Positions 46,784-58,544 of a stretch of DNA of 64,000 bases are shown here, piece after piece. Origin of the DNA: Ctenosaura bakeri. Taxonomy: Eukaryota; Chordata; Lepidosauria; Squamata; Iguanidae. Each line of letters begins with the position of its first letter. Position 1 is the stretch's first letter. The translations under genes were made by a program, and so were the position numbers. The stretch is from NCBI GenBank assembly GCA_948474755.1, contig CAOLHI010002161.1, forward strand, positions 62,001 through 126,000, written 5' to 3'. The notes under the pieces were generated by a model. That model saw only the letters and a list, made by a program, of their open reading frames with translations. It was not told where the DNA came from and ran no database searches.

Positions 46784-46961
46784 GCCAAGCCTTCTACAGT
46801 GACAGATTGTGGTGAAAAGATAGATACCAAGATGGGAGTGGACATTTTCCCCATGTACTCAGTTGAATTCTTTTATCTTTGCAGGTGTTATGCAAGCCCA
46901 GAGGCAGAGAGAGAGAGAGAACCATGTCCATCCATTATGCATATTTTTTTCATAGCAGTAC

Positions 46962-47165
46962 ACACTGTCTGATCTTGGGAGGTAAGCAAGGGCATCCCTG
47001 ATTAGGACTTGGATGGGAAACCACCAATGACTATCAGGTGCTGTAGGCTACATTTTTCATAGGAAGGAACTGGCAAAACTACCTCTGAGTACTCCTTGAA
47101 AGCCCAATGAAAAATTCATGGGGTCACTATAAGACAATAGGCAAGCTGAAGACACATAAAAGCAT
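46962..47165 (+). repeat. 5S-rRNA-headed SINE
   Basis: GTCTGATCTTGGGAGGTAAG followed by ACTTGGATGGGAAACCACC and CAGGTGCTGTAGGCT matches the 3' half of 5S rRNA. The tail GGGGTCACTATAAGACAATA and GAAGACACATAAAAGC resembles the tail of the tRNA-headed SINEs. Confidence 0.8.
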
Positions 47166-48121
47166 ATATACCATGAAGAAGGGCAAGGCATAGCAAGCAT
47201 GAGATGGTTGAGGAAGGGCAGTGAAGTTAGAGCAAGAATGGAAATTGTGGAGGCTTCCAAATATATTTGAACTGCAATACCCAGCAGTCTTCACAATAAG
47301 CTATGGTGCCTAGGGCTACTGGGAGCTGCAGTCCAACAACATGTAGAAACCTGCAAGATTTCCAGCCCTGCGTTCAAGAGCAAAGCCAAGCATGTCACAT
47401 TGCCACAAATCCCCTAAACTGGCCTGTTGGCCACAAGAAGTGGAGGACCCCATTCAATGTCGTGTTGTTTCGTATACATGAAATGGAGGCATCATCTGGC
47501 TTTTGCTTCAGGAGGAAAATGTTCCCAGCCAGCCCTGGTATCAGTAATGAACCCTGAAAACACAAGTTTTGAAAAGTGAAGAAGAAGAATCACTAGACAA
47601 AGCAAAGGGGCAGGAAAAAGAAAGTAGGTGCTTCATTAGAGCTGGCATGCATGTAATTACCCACTTCTTTACCATTTTTCCCCCACTTAAAAGCTTAGTA
47701 TCTCCTAGAGCAAAATCTACAGTGACTTCAGTAGATCCTTGCCTAGGCAGAATATTTAATGAATGGCTTGAGGAAGATTTCAGCATAATCCAGCTGACAC
47801 GGATCATTAAAATGTTGGCCATATTTTGCTAACATTTATTTATTTACTGTATTTACAAGTAATTCTGAAACAAAATTCTCAGGATAGCTCACTGTATCAT
47901 TTAACATTCCCACTGCCCCCCCCCCCATTTCCCATAAACTGAAAAAGGAGACAGATTGCTGGGTGGCATCCAAATATTGATAGCACTTAAGTCCAGGGCC
48001 AGAATCCTGTCAGAAAGATGCTCCCATATAAATGTGTCATACAATAGACTCTTGGTATCTGCTAGGATTCGAATCCAGGACTACCATCACTCCGCAGATA
48101 CCCAAACTCATGAATGCTGAA

Positions 48122-48217
48122 AACCATTTCCGCACTGGACTGTTATAGCGCGATGATTCCACTTGCAACATCCTATGGAATCCTGGGCTTTGCAGTTTTG
48201 GGAGGGGCCGGCTGGAT
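48122..48217. mobile_element. Palindromic MITE, family 1, left arm only
   Basis: AACCATTTCCGCACTGGACT to GCAGTTTTGGGAGGGGCCGG is a left arm; the right arm is lost. Confidence 0.8.
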
Positions 48218-48432
48218 CTGAAATTTCAGTCAGGATCGTGTTGGGAGGAGGTGGTCTTATTTTCCCAGAAAGGGACCATTAGCCACTGGGTGATAGCATT
48301 CCTATCTGAATCTGAGTAAACAGAGTTGTTCAAGTTCAGTCATGCAATGGCCTTGTTGGAGGTAAATCTGAGCACCCTCTATTTCAAAAAAAAGCATACA
48401 TTCCTCCCATGCCACATAAAGATATAATAAAC

Positions 48433-48630
48433 CAGTGGTTCCCAAACTGGGGTATGCATCCCCCAGGGGTATGAACAAGGCCATTTAAGGTAAATGGGAA
48501 AAAATGAATAATGGTGGGGAAAGTATAGAGTACAAGCCATTCTCAGAGGACATCACCACTCAATGCAGTTCTTGATTGCCATAGCATTGGCATTCCTGTC
48601 CAGGAATCTTAAGTGGTACGGGGGGATCAT
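48433..48630. mobile_element. hAT-like element fragment
   Basis: CAGTGGTTCCCAAACTGGGG followed by a decayed GCATCCCCCAGGGGTATG is a hAT-type terminus. The other end has not been found; the Harbinger-like element at 48632 begins just after. Confidence 0.45.
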
Positions 48631-48631
48631 A

Positions 48632-49277
48632 GGCCCTTTCCACATCCTACCTTATTTGTGAAGTCGTCAGCGGGAATTCCAGCAGCGACTCTGCCAGGAG
48701 GGGAGTATGATGGAAGCACTCCCCTCCACACCAGCTGGCTCCCTGCAGAAGAGAGCACGATGGCCAAGCCTCTTCCTTCCACAGAGTAGCCGGGTGCTTT
48801 CCCAGGCTGTGCTGGGGCAGGAAGTGCTGCCATCGTGCTTCCAGGGCTTCCACAGGACAGGTAAGTGTAGGATAGTGGCACAATCATGAGTCATTGATGG
48901 AGAAAGCTCATCAATGATAATGAGGAGCCCTGGTGGCACAATGGTTAAATGCCAGTACTGCAAGCCACAAGGTTGTGAGTTCGATCCTGCCCGGCTCCAA
49001 GGTTGACTCAGCCTTCCATCCTTTTGCAGGTCGGTAAAATGAGTACCCAGCTTGTTGGGGGCATATATAGAAATGTATCAAAATACATGCTATTTGTAAG
49101 TTGTTTGCTGCCTCGATCCATATGGAGAGGTGGGATACAAATAAAAAAAAAACTCGCAATCAGCTGCCTAGGGACAGGAGAAGGATGGAACCACAACAAT
49201 GTAATGCAGAAGCATTGCCATGGCCCCGTCCTTCTCCCATCACAGTGGTGGGATGGGAGGGTGCTGTGGAAAGGGCC
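48632..49277 (+). mobile_element. Harbinger-like nonautonomous element with ATA target duplication and nested SINE
   Basis: GGCCCTTTCCACATCC at the left and GTGGAAAGGGCC at the right are flanked by ATA (48629-48631 and 49278-49280). The interior is homologous to 2730-3291 apart from a nested SINE at about 48921-49153. Confidence 0.85.
48921..49153 (+). repeat. tRNA-derived SINE of a different family, nested
   Basis: AGCCCTGGTGGCACAATGGT (box A) and GTGAGTTCGATCCTGCC (box B) are followed by TGACTCAGCCTTCCATCC, CGGTAAAATGAGTACCCAGC and GAGGTGGGATACAAATAAAA with an A-run. The body differs from the SINEs listed above. Confidence 0.85.
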
Positions 49278-49447
49278 ATAGAGATAAAGAGAAGAGTCAC
49301 ACACAAGCTGACCTTCCAACAGCTGTTGGCCCACAAACTTTAAAAAAGGATCTTTCTCACATGCATATGCATACACGTCCTGCTACTTGACTTGCCATGA
49401 CTCTAGTCCCACTCACACTAAGAAGATTCTTGAGCCTGGCATGCACG

Positions 49448-49478
49448 TGCACACACACGCACACACACACACACACTT
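49448..49478. repeat. (CA)n microsatellite
   Basis: An ACAC run with one CG interruption. Confidence 0.8.
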
Positions 49479-49599
49479 CTCTCCCTCTCCCTTTTCCTTA
49501 TGTCCCTCTCCTGTGGAGACATCCAGTTCTGCCCAAATCCATCTGAGAGAGGGGCACGAGTGCAAATTCTTGCACATCCTTCCCAGAGAAGTCAGACTG

Positions 49600-49872
49600 G
49601 CACCTTCCTTACTATCTTTCCACAATCAGGTAAAGACATTTTTATTCAGACAGGCATTTGATGGGTGTTTAAATGTGTCTGATAGAATGTGTTAGATGCT
49701 GTGTTGCTGATGAATGTTTGAATTTTTAATTATGTATTTTAGCATTGTTTTCATTCTTTCTGATTGTTTAATTATGTTCTAACTTTTGTATTCTATGGGT
49801 TTTAACTATGTCTTTTTAGTTGTTGTAAGCCATTTTGAGTGGCTGAGAAAAAATATATATAAATAAATATAA
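49600..49872 (+). mobile_element. L2-type LINE 3' end
   Basis: AAGACATTTTTATTCAGACA (FKTFLFRQAFD), a T-rich 3' UTR, and GTAAGCCATTTTGAGTGGCT followed by ATATATAAATAAATATAAC match the L2 3' terminus (GTAAGCCGCCTTGAG... ATAAATAA). Confidence 0.75.
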
Positions 49873-51174
49873 CAACAACTTAAACACACAGCCACAGCTC
49901 TGTGCAGAGCTAACATTTGGTGTGATCTACACAGTAAAATTGTATTTATTTAAAATGGTAGTATTTGGTCCCAAAGAATTTTGCAAGTCCTCTCTTCAAG
50001 AAATCCCTTGTTTTTCTTGACGAACCAAAATTCCCCAGTAGAAAAGAATACTAAACCAATTAGTACCATATATCCTTCAGAGAATCCAGGAACAGTACTA
50101 GTGAGGCAGGCATCCTTTAATAGCTGAGTGAAGCCATTCAGCAGAGCCCCCCTTTATTTGTTTTAATGCATTATGGTTACCTAGAGGAGCCTTAAGAGGC
50201 ATTCTTCTGACAATGGGTTCCACTGACCTTCATTTTACTTTGCATGGAAAACTCTACTATTTGTCTCAAGTGGCTTCCCAGAGAGCGGAGGAGATGCAAG
50301 TGCCTCAGGAAACAAAGGAAAACACTTAGCAGCAAACTTTTCCTTTGTCTCTCAAAGCTGCTGCTATTCCCCCACCCCCACCCCCACTTTTTGCTAACAT
50401 CTGAAGAGAAATCATTTTTTCCTTTGACAGCTGAAATGGAAAAATAGCACATGGCTGCATGCAGACCCACACTTCCTTCAGTTCCTTTTCCTCTGAAGGA
50501 AAGTGCAACTTGTCTCACACAAGTAATTGCAGCTCTTAGCCACAGGCCCTGCTGAAGTCATATTTAACGCTGCAGTTCCCCAAATGGAATGCCCGAGAAT
50601 ACCAGCAGACCATGAGGAGGAGATGCAATGAATAATTAAAGGTTCCCATGTTCCCAAAGTTCTCATCCCAAAATAAAGTCATCTGCTATGATTCTGCATG
50701 CTTCTTCAACTCTCTGATCCATGAAAATGTAGCTTCAGTTTTAAGCTGGAGCATGTGGAATTCAGTTATCAGGTTTAGGAAATACAAGTATATCCTTCTT
50801 AATGAAGTAGATGTGTTCCTGAGCATTACTTCTTTCCCAGAAAAGTTGGTACCAGAGGTAGAACTAACATGGAAAGAATAGGGATCTGTTCCTATACCAC
50901 AAAACAAGAAAGAGCAGTTTAACATGTTCCAGCAAAGTTTTTGTTCAAACTAAGGATTTGCAATGGCACATCCAGCTCATGTTTAAGGATGTGATGTTCC
51001 TATTCCAGAAAATAATCCTAGAACCAAAGAAACGTACAGCTGGGAGGGCCTAAGAAATTATTCAGAGCAGTAAGCTACTTGTGACCTGTCAGATCTTCTT
51101 GGACTACAGCACCTATTTCCTTCACCATTAAGTATGCTGGCTGGGGCTAATGGATGTTGCAGTTCAGTATCATC

Positions 51175-51700
51175 TTCTTCTTCTTGTTGTTATTTGCTGT
51201 CAAATCAATTTCCACTTATGGCATCCCCATGAATGGAAGACCACCAAGATTCCTGATCATGAACTGCCCAGCTCAGGTCTTGCAGACTTAGAGCCCTGGC
51301 TTCTCTGATTGAATCAACCCACCTGAAGAGTGGTCTCTCTCTTTTCTATTGCCCTCCATTTTACCAAGCATTATCGCCTTTTCCAATGAATCACATCATC
51401 TCATAACATGTTCAAAGTATGACAGCATGGATTTTAGCCACTTTGCTTCTGATGAGAGTTCAGGCTTGATTGCCAATTAGACCTAATAAATACATTTGTC
51501 TTTTTAGCAGTCCATGGTATCCATGAAACTCTTCTCCAGCAACACATTTCAGATGGATAGATTTTCTTCCTGTCAGCTTTCTTCACTGCCCACCTTTCAC
51601 ACCCATGTATAGAAACTGGAAATACTGTGGCCTGCCATCTGGACAACCAAAAGTTACCCATCACTTGTCTAGAACATTGGTCTAAATTCAATGTGGGAAT
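51175..51700 (-). mobile_element. RTE/BovB-like LINE, 3' fragment
   Basis: Minus-strand translation gives GCERWAVKKADRKKI and EMCCWRRVSWIPWTAKKTN, the C-terminal signature of RTE/BovB ORF2 (ESWTIKKAE... LWCWRRLLRVPWTARRSN). Further on it gives EKAIMLGKMEG and IHGDAISGN-like sequence. The 3' tail (complement of about 51185-51235) resembles the SINE tails in this window. It is broken by frameshifts. Confidence 0.8.
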
Positions 51701-52484
51701 CCAGGTACAAACTACAATTTGTGTATGTACAGATGTAAGTATGTAAGCACACTTTTGTTTTATTTCTTGACTTGATTTTTTTTAAAAATGGGATGTCTTC
51801 CTTTGGTATGCATATCTGGTATATAGACCTATTTAATTAATCATAAAAACAGTCATGTAAATTATAGTAAAAGTGAGTTGGTCAGAAATATAGATTGGAT
51901 ATAATTCTCTTATCCTACTCGTTCTCTGGCTGTACCAGTTTTCAAAGACAACAAAAATCTCCCAGATCTGCTTGCCAGAGGTAAAAGATGGTTATACCAA
52001 CCATCCCTGGATAAAAGTTTTCCTGAGAAATAATTATGTCTCCTTTAAAAATCACTCTTAAAGGGTGAAGTCCAGGACTGAGCCATTCTAAAGATTTAAT
52101 TTGCTGTCAATGAGATACATATTTAATAATCACCTCATTTCATCCTGGTCCAAGGTAGCCTGCCTTCTCCATTCAATAATCTGTATATCTTGTACGTTTT
52201 TGCCAAACGCATGCATGAAGCACAGCCGTGGGAATCATATGACTCTGCAGCAGTTGTTGGGCTGCATCTATCACCAGTCCATGTCAGTGGTGCCAATGGT
52301 GAGAAATGCTGGGATTTGCAATCCAACAACATCTGGAGGATCACATGATCCCCACCTCTGATATAAGCGTGGTCTAGAGCAGAGATGGAAGAAGATTCAT
52401 GGAGAGGGAGACTAAATTCCAGTTTGCGAAGGGTTGTGAGGAACACATTTCAGCAAAGAGTGAGGTTAAATGCATGAGAGAGCC

Positions 52485-52832
52485 AGGGTCTTGCTAAGTT
52501 TGAGTGTCGGACTAGGATTCCAGGAGAGCAGGTTCAAATACGACTCAATAAAGGTGCCCCTGTGTAAGTCACACTGTCTCAGTATCAGAAGAAGGCAAAC
52601 CCTCTCTGAATAAATCTCCCCCCCAAAAAAATAAAAACTGTGATAGGTTTCCCTTAGGCCATTTCCATGCTAGACTGTTCTAGTGCTATTATTCCACATT
52701 CAACATCCTCTCTAAATTGCAAACCCCAGGATTCCATAAGTGTTGAAAGTAGAATAATAGCACTATAACAGTCTAGTGCAGAAATGGCCTTAGAGCTGTC
52801 ATAAGTTGGAAATGACTGAAGACACAAAGCCA
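52485..52832 (+). repeat. tRNA-headed SINE split by a MITE
   Basis: GAGTGTCGGACTAGGATTCC, AGCAGGTTCAAATACGAC (box B) and GTGATAGGTTTCCCTTA precede the MITE. GAGCTGTCATAAGTTGGAAA and TGACTGAAGACACAAAGC follow it. Confidence 0.8.
52657..52789. mobile_element. Palindromic MITE, family 1, with TTA target duplication
   Basis: GGCCATTTCCATGCTAGACT and GTCTAGTGCAGAAATGGCC are the ends. TTA lies at 52654-52656 and 52790-52792. The left arm carries a deletion. Confidence 0.9.
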
Positions 52833-53014
52833 CAAGAAGTGCCTGGAACACAGCCAAAGCAGAGTAGCCTTGTCCATTTGTACATTTCCCCCACCTAATA
52901 TTCAAAGTGCAGCTTAAATCTGTACAAATCTATACATGAGAGAGGAGGGGGAAAGCCTGTTCTCTGCAGCCCCAGTGGTAAGTCTAATGGTTTCAAGTCA
53001 CAGGACAGTAAAAT

Positions 53015-53222
53015 CTGATTAAACATTAGAAGGAACTTCTTGACAATAAGAATGACTTGGCAATGGAACCAATTACCTGGAGAGGTGGTGTGGTCTCCTT
53101 TTCTGGAAGTCTGGACAACTATCTGCTGAGGATACCTCTTTAGCTGTTGATCCTGCAATGAGCAGGACACTGTTCTCAATGGTCCAGGAGGCCCCTTCCA
53201 ACTCTATAATTCGGTGATTCTA
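53015..53222 (+). mobile_element. CR1-type LINE 3' end
   Basis: TTAGAAGGAACTTCTTGACA, GGAAGTCTGGACAACTATC and CCAACTCTATAATTCGGTGA then TTCTATGG match the 3' end at 23222-23432. Confidence 0.82.
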
Positions 53223-54425
53223 TGGATGTCATTTTAAAAAAAAATCAATAATGCAAATTCTTCAGAATAAGCTAGATGGCTTTATGAAGTCATACTCCTC
53301 CATGAAAGCATCTATATTTCAGATACATTTTTTTAAATTTCATCTGCAAATGCTGGATAATTGAGAATGCATATTCTCTTTACTGTGACCCACTCCAAAG
53401 AAGGACAGGGTTCCTGTACCTTCCTAATTATCTCTATAGTTTTTTACAGGAGGCTTCCATGTCAGTAGCTCAGTGAATCTAATGGGCTTTATTCTAGACA
53501 GTAAAAAGAGAGATCCAAGATGCTGAATTTATCTGAGGAAATATGGTCAGCACCCTGGATAGCTACTTCATTCCAGATTTTAACAGGTGCTAACCAAAGG
53601 AAACTGTTTATGGGCTAAGGTTCAAAACTTTGCATAACTACTTTAAAGTCTGGACTAAAACCAAAAGCCAATTTACCCCTGACATGAAAGCCACCAGCCA
53701 GCCCTGCTGCAGAAGAAGGCATTTCAACAAAGCCACACCCACTGAAATTCTTCCCTCTGCATAACAGCACAGGGGGTCCATCATCTCTTGCATCTGGATA
53801 CCATAATTCTGCTAGACCCTGTGATTCAGAGACAACAAACATGGAAGGTGGTTCAATCATCTACAACCAGTTGTCACTTGAGAGCCACTTGACAAAACCT
53901 AGGAAGCCACTCCATTCTTCTTCCCCCACCCCCACCCCCAATGGGGACTAGAAGTAACCAAATGGCCATTGACAGCAGTTGAAGTGGCAATTAGTGACTG
54001 GAGCAATTCACTATATTAATTACCCTGCCCTGCATTTTGCAACTTGATTGACAGCATCCTTTCTGACCATCTCCATTCATTCCAACAATCATTCCACAGG
54101 GAATGATATTCAGCCTTAGGTAATTCAGAGGTGGAGGTTAGAATGGCAATGTACCACTCAGTGCTGGAAGAGTCACTTTAATTGCTCTCTGATGTTTTGG
54201 GTTTCTTTTTTTTCAAGGCAACTAAAAAGAAGTGGCAAAACAGAGGGAAAAGGTTCCAGTCTCAGGTTGGCCCCTATTTTGCTAACTTTCCACTCACAGA
54301 AAGTTCTTTTGTTGTTCAAAAATGCATTCCTCTATTGGTAATCCAAAGTGGTAGATTCCACTTCTGTTACATCAAGGATTAATTAATTTATGTTTCAACC
54401 AGAAACAAGAAGGAAGGGCTATCAT

Positions 54426-54781
54426 ACCCTCCAGCATTTCACAAATGAAAACCTGATAAAAGCAGAGTGTGATCAAGATGGCAGAATCAAATGAAATGTT
54501 AATGGAAAGGACCAGACAAGCTAAGAGAGGGTGCAGCAGTTTGCTTTCGCCTGCATCTACTGGAAAGGGTAAGATTCCGTCCCCTTTTCTCCTGTCTCTC
54601 CTGCTAAGTTAATTGAGTGTAAACTAATTTTTGCCCTTTGAACTCAGTTTGCAGCAATTGAAGTAAACCAAAGATGGAGGGGAAAAGTAGGAGAAGGAAA
54701 GAGAAACTGGAACATTTTATAAACAGCTGAAAAAGTGGGACCACTTTAATCAGATAGGTCTTTGACAAATCAGGACAGTTG
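54426..54781 (+). repeat. Unclassified dispersed repeat, copy 3 of 4
   Basis: The most complete copy: CCTCCAGCATTTCACAAATG, GGAAAGGGTAAGATTCCG, TTGAACTCAGTTTGCAGC, ACAGCTGAAAAAGTGGGACC and AAATCAGGACAGTTG. Confidence 0.7.
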
Positions 54782-54929
54782 GAGTGCATGGACTCTAGAC
54801 AGAGCATAGTTAAACGGCCAAGTTCACTGTCTGAGTATGTAGTTAGTTTCCACCTCAGATGACTTTAAAATGGGATTGGATAAATTCACCAAAGATGGGG
54901 CCATCTATGCCTACTAGCAGTCATGTAGG

Positions 54930-55105
54930 GATGGGGGGAGATTCACCCCAGGCAGCAATGTTTTGGGGGCATCCTGGCCCATAGCTATGCCCCCACACAG
55001 CCTGCACCCTGTCCATGCCCCTACACACAGTGGCCACGCCCCTCGCACCGTGACCCATCGCCCTCCGCCCCTCTCCACACTCTCCAAGCTCCTCCACTGC
55101 CTACT
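54930..55105 (-). repeat. C-rich (G-rich on minus) dispersed repeat
   Basis: ATGCCCCCACACAGCCTG, CATGCCCCTACACACAGTGG and CACGCCCCTCGCACC are the inverted counterpart of 2815-2985. Repeated GGGGCATGG-type units occur on the minus strand. Confidence 0.65.
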
Positions 55106-55589
55106 AGTCAGGCTACTTAACACAGATTGTATACCTCTGTATATCATTTGCTGGGGAGCACAAGAGGGAATGTGCTGTTGCCCTCAGGTCCTGCTAGTAG
55201 GTTTCTCATAGACAACTGACCGATCATTGTGCGAATAGAATGTTGGACTTGCTAGGCTTTCGGTCATTACTGTGAGTATCTAAGAAGTCATTACTTCTGA
55301 CTGCAGTCCAGAAAGTTAACTTGCAAAGTTACTTGCTGCAAGTTACTATTACTGTTGTCTCACAGGAATACACTGGCAAATGCTATCTGGTTCCCCCAAA
55401 TGGCCAGTTCAGATATTGTGCAAGGGAAATCCTAAGAAAGACATTACAAATCAGTACTTTCTGACTTCACTCCCCATGTCCCTTCCTCCTCCACATCCCA
55501 TTGGTGGGTCTGCATACACACCTAGTAATGAATAACAGCTACCTAGTTACCAAAGCAACACATTACAAAACGAGTTACTTCTTTGCTCG

Positions 55590-56390
55590 GGTTCTTATAT
55601 TGTTACAGGTCTGGTTTTATGTCCTTATAGCTCTGAATTATGTAAACTGATCCAAGCCATTTCTAGAGAAGACAGATCTGGCCACAGTAACCCATTACTT
55701 GACTACAACCTGTTTGGACAACTGCAACACACTACATGAGACTGTCTTTGGAAATATTTGGAAACTTTGGCAGGTCCAAAATGTGGGAGAATGCAGACTG
55801 GGGCAGTTACAGGGAATGTACTGCTTCCTCATTGAAACATTTCACTTGCCACTGGTTTGTTTCCAGGCAGGATTCAAAGTGCTGATTATGTCCTATAAAG
55901 TCCTATGCAGCTTAGGTTCAGAATATATGAAAGACTGTATCTCCATATGAACTTGCCAGAGTTTTAAGATCCTCAAAAAAAGGGCTATCTCTCAGTCCCA
56001 TCATCATCACAGGCCTGTCTGTTGAGGACATGGGAGAGAACTTTCTCAATGGCTGTTCCCATGTTGTGGAAATTCCCTTCCACATTTGACTGTTCTGGCC
56101 CCCTCTCTGCTTTCATTTCACCAGCAGGCAAAGCGCGTGTCATTTAAAAAGGCATTTAATTATTAATTGATTGCAAGGAAGGTGTGTGTTGTAAATTTAA
56201 CTTTATTGTCACATTTTAGATTATTTTCACTTTTAAAAAATTAGTGGTTTTTTACTTAATTGTGTTTTAATTTATTTACTATCAGGTTTTTGTCTTCTTT
56301 TGTCCCTTTTGTAAGCTGGCTTATCTCCCATGCTAATCAATTATTCAATCAATCAATCAGCAAGCAAGCATCTAAGAGTGGAATATACAT
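55590..56390 (+). mobile_element. L2-type LINE, C-terminal and 3' region
   Basis: Translated fragments LVTVTHYLTT..., FKVLIMSYKVLCSLGSEYMK and RTWERTFSMAVPMLWK match the L2 ORF2 C-terminus (FKVLVLTYKALHGLGPSYL... ERAFSVAGPMLWN). An A/T-rich 3' part with CAATCAATCAATC follows. Confidence 0.75.
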
Positions 56391-56404
56391 GATTTTTTTT
56401 AAAA

Positions 56405-56715
56405 GCAAAGGTAAATTAATACTTGGATGGGAGACCAACAAATATCAGGTGCTGTGGGATATATTTCAGAGGAAGCAAAACCAATTCTGAGAATTTGCCT
56501 TGCCTAAGAATACCCTATGAAATTCAAGGAGTCTCCTTAAGTCAACAAATGACTTGAAGACACATACTGTAGGCCATTTCCGCACTACACTCTTATAGCC
56601 AGCTGGCCCCTCCTAAAACTGCAAACCCCAGGATTCCATAGGATGTTGAAAGTGGAATAATCACGCTATAAGAGTATAGTGCAGAAATGGCCATAGACAC
56701 ACAACCCAATCAATA
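56405..56715 (+). repeat. 5S-rRNA-headed SINE split by a MITE
   Basis: TACTTGGATGGGAGACC and CAGGTGCTGTGGGAT are the 5S-derived part. TCAACAAATGACTTGAAGAC then ACATACTGTA precede the MITE at 56572. Confidence 0.72.
56572..56692. mobile_element. Palindromic MITE, family 1, short left arm
   Basis: GGCCATTTCCGCACTACACT and AGTGCAGAAATGGCC are the ends. The flanking 3-mers are GTA and ATA. Most of the left arm is deleted up to the central CCAGCTGGCCCC. Confidence 0.85.
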
Positions 56716-57239
56716 AAGCAGTACTTGAGGCTATTCAAAAGGCCATTGGGAACAAACTGGATTTCTGTCCCTCTAGGCTGTAGACCAGCTTCTTCTGACT
56801 AGATACCTAACACTTGAAGGACTACAGCTTCAGTTACAAGCTGCCACCATGGGCAATGAACTGTTTGCAGAGGAAGATGGAGGCTGTCATATAAGATACC
56901 TCAACTAGAGACTGTTGGATGAAGGCTGCCATAGAGTAGTGGTGGAGAACATAGGGCCCCCCCAATGTAGTTGCACTGCCATTGCCATTAGTCCTACCTT
57001 ATGCAAAGAATGGTGAGGAATTATGGGAGTTTCAGTCCAACAGCATCTGTAGAACCATGCATTTCCCATCTCTAACCTAGACACTAGAACAAGGAAAGGC
57101 AATCTGTGCCTCACTAGTGATCCTGGGCTGCAAATCCCAGCAGCACTGCTGGCATAATCAATGATGAAGGATGCTGGTTGCTGCAATCAAACAACACCTG
57201 GCTGAGTGCATGGTTCCCATATCTGAACTACACCATCAG

Positions 57240-57606
57240 CCAACAGTGTTGTTGTTGTGTGCTTTCAAGTCATTTTCAACTTACAGCACCCCTAAGGTGA
57301 ACCTATCACAGAGTTTCTTGACAAGATTTGTTCAGAGGGGGTTTGACTTTGACTTTGCCTTCCTCTGAGGCTGAGAGAGGCCATTTCCACACTAGATTGT
57401 TACAGTGCAACTATTCCACTTTCAACATCCTATGGAATCCTGGGGCTTGCAGTTAAGGGAGGGGCCAGCGGCTACTGAGGAAATGGCCAGGGTGTCACTT
57501 GCCCAAAAATACCCAGTGGGTTTTCATGGCCAAAGCAGAGATCTGAACCCTGGTCTCCAAACTCGCAGTCCAACTCTTAAACCAAATACACCATGCTGGT
57601 TTTCAG
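57240..57606 (-). repeat. tRNA-headed SINE split by a MITE
   Basis: TGTTGTTGTTGTGTGCTTTC (tail), TTTCTTGACAAGATTTGTTC and GGCTGAGAGA lie left of the MITE. CCCAGTGGGTTTTCATGGCC and CTGAACCCTGGTCTCC (box B complement) lie right of it. Confidence 0.82.
57379..57488. mobile_element. Palindromic MITE, family 1, right arm mostly deleted
   Basis: GGCCATTTCCACACTAGATT through GCAGTTAAGGGAGGGGCC, then a short AAATGGCC end. The flanking 3-mers are AGA and AGG. Confidence 0.82.
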
Positions 57607-57866
57607 CCAACAATATCCTTGTATGAGTCAAGGGTCAACAAATAGTAACTCTGTATCTTTCTCTCTCTCTCCTTTTCTGGTGCCCCAACAAATGTAACCA
57701 CCATATTCTTATGTCAGAAACTCAGAGAGAATAGTCACGGTTGAAACCGTATCATCATTCTATTCAAATGATCAGCAAAAATGTTATAATTCACTATAAA
57801 ATAACACCATATAAGGTGACATGTCTTAGTTTGAGGATGAGAGTCTTGTTTGCAAAGAGATTCTTC

Positions 57867-57868
<2 letters not shown>

Positions 57869-57917
<49 letters not shown>

Positions 57918-57919
57918 TA
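57869..57919. repeat. (TTTC)n microsatellite
   Basis: Twelve or so near-perfect TTTC units between TTCC and TTTAAAG. Confidence 0.9.
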
Positions 57920-58544
57920 AAGAAAAAGGAAAGGGAGATACATTGAACTTATTTATACTATTCTGTCCTGATTCTGATCTACAGCTATTTTTATCTTAAT
58001 GGTGAAGTGAAGCAGGCATGACTTCTGAGAGGCAGCTTGAATTTTGGAATGGTACATAGGGGAATGGGAAGCAAACACACCATACACTCAACTGTACATT
58101 TATATCCCACTCCCCTATTAAGGAAATGGATGCCATGAACCCACCAGCACTACCCATGTTTCTACTCACAGCTAAGATAAGAACAGTAGTGAAATGGGAT
58201 GTGAGATTCTTTTGTGTGCAAATACTTTACAGCATTCACTACTCCTTCTCCTAAAAATATAGTTTGAACCTCGCTTATTCATGCAGCAGCTTCTACCTTG
58301 CAATCTTCTACCTTGCAGATGGGTTGGACTGCAGCTTCCATCATGCCCATGGCCCAGTGCTTATGGTAATAGGAGTTGCAGTCCAACACATCTGGAGGTC
58401 AGCAGGTGGGAGAAAGCTTTTCCAGAATTTGGGATCATCCAATCAAACTGATGCGCAGGAGAATCAGGACTGAATGAAGCGGGGGTGTTGTAACATCCCA
58501 GATCCAGCCCTGCATATGATTCACCAGCCAAAAACCAGTGGAAT

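Noticed and set aside
46962..47050. Possible 5S rRNA gene
   Set aside because: Only the 3' half resembles 5S, with many changes, and a SINE tail is attached.
48931..49000. Possible tRNA gene (box A and box B present)
   Set aside because: The segment continues into a SINE body and A-rich end, with no complete cloverleaf acceptor stem; it is a SINE head.
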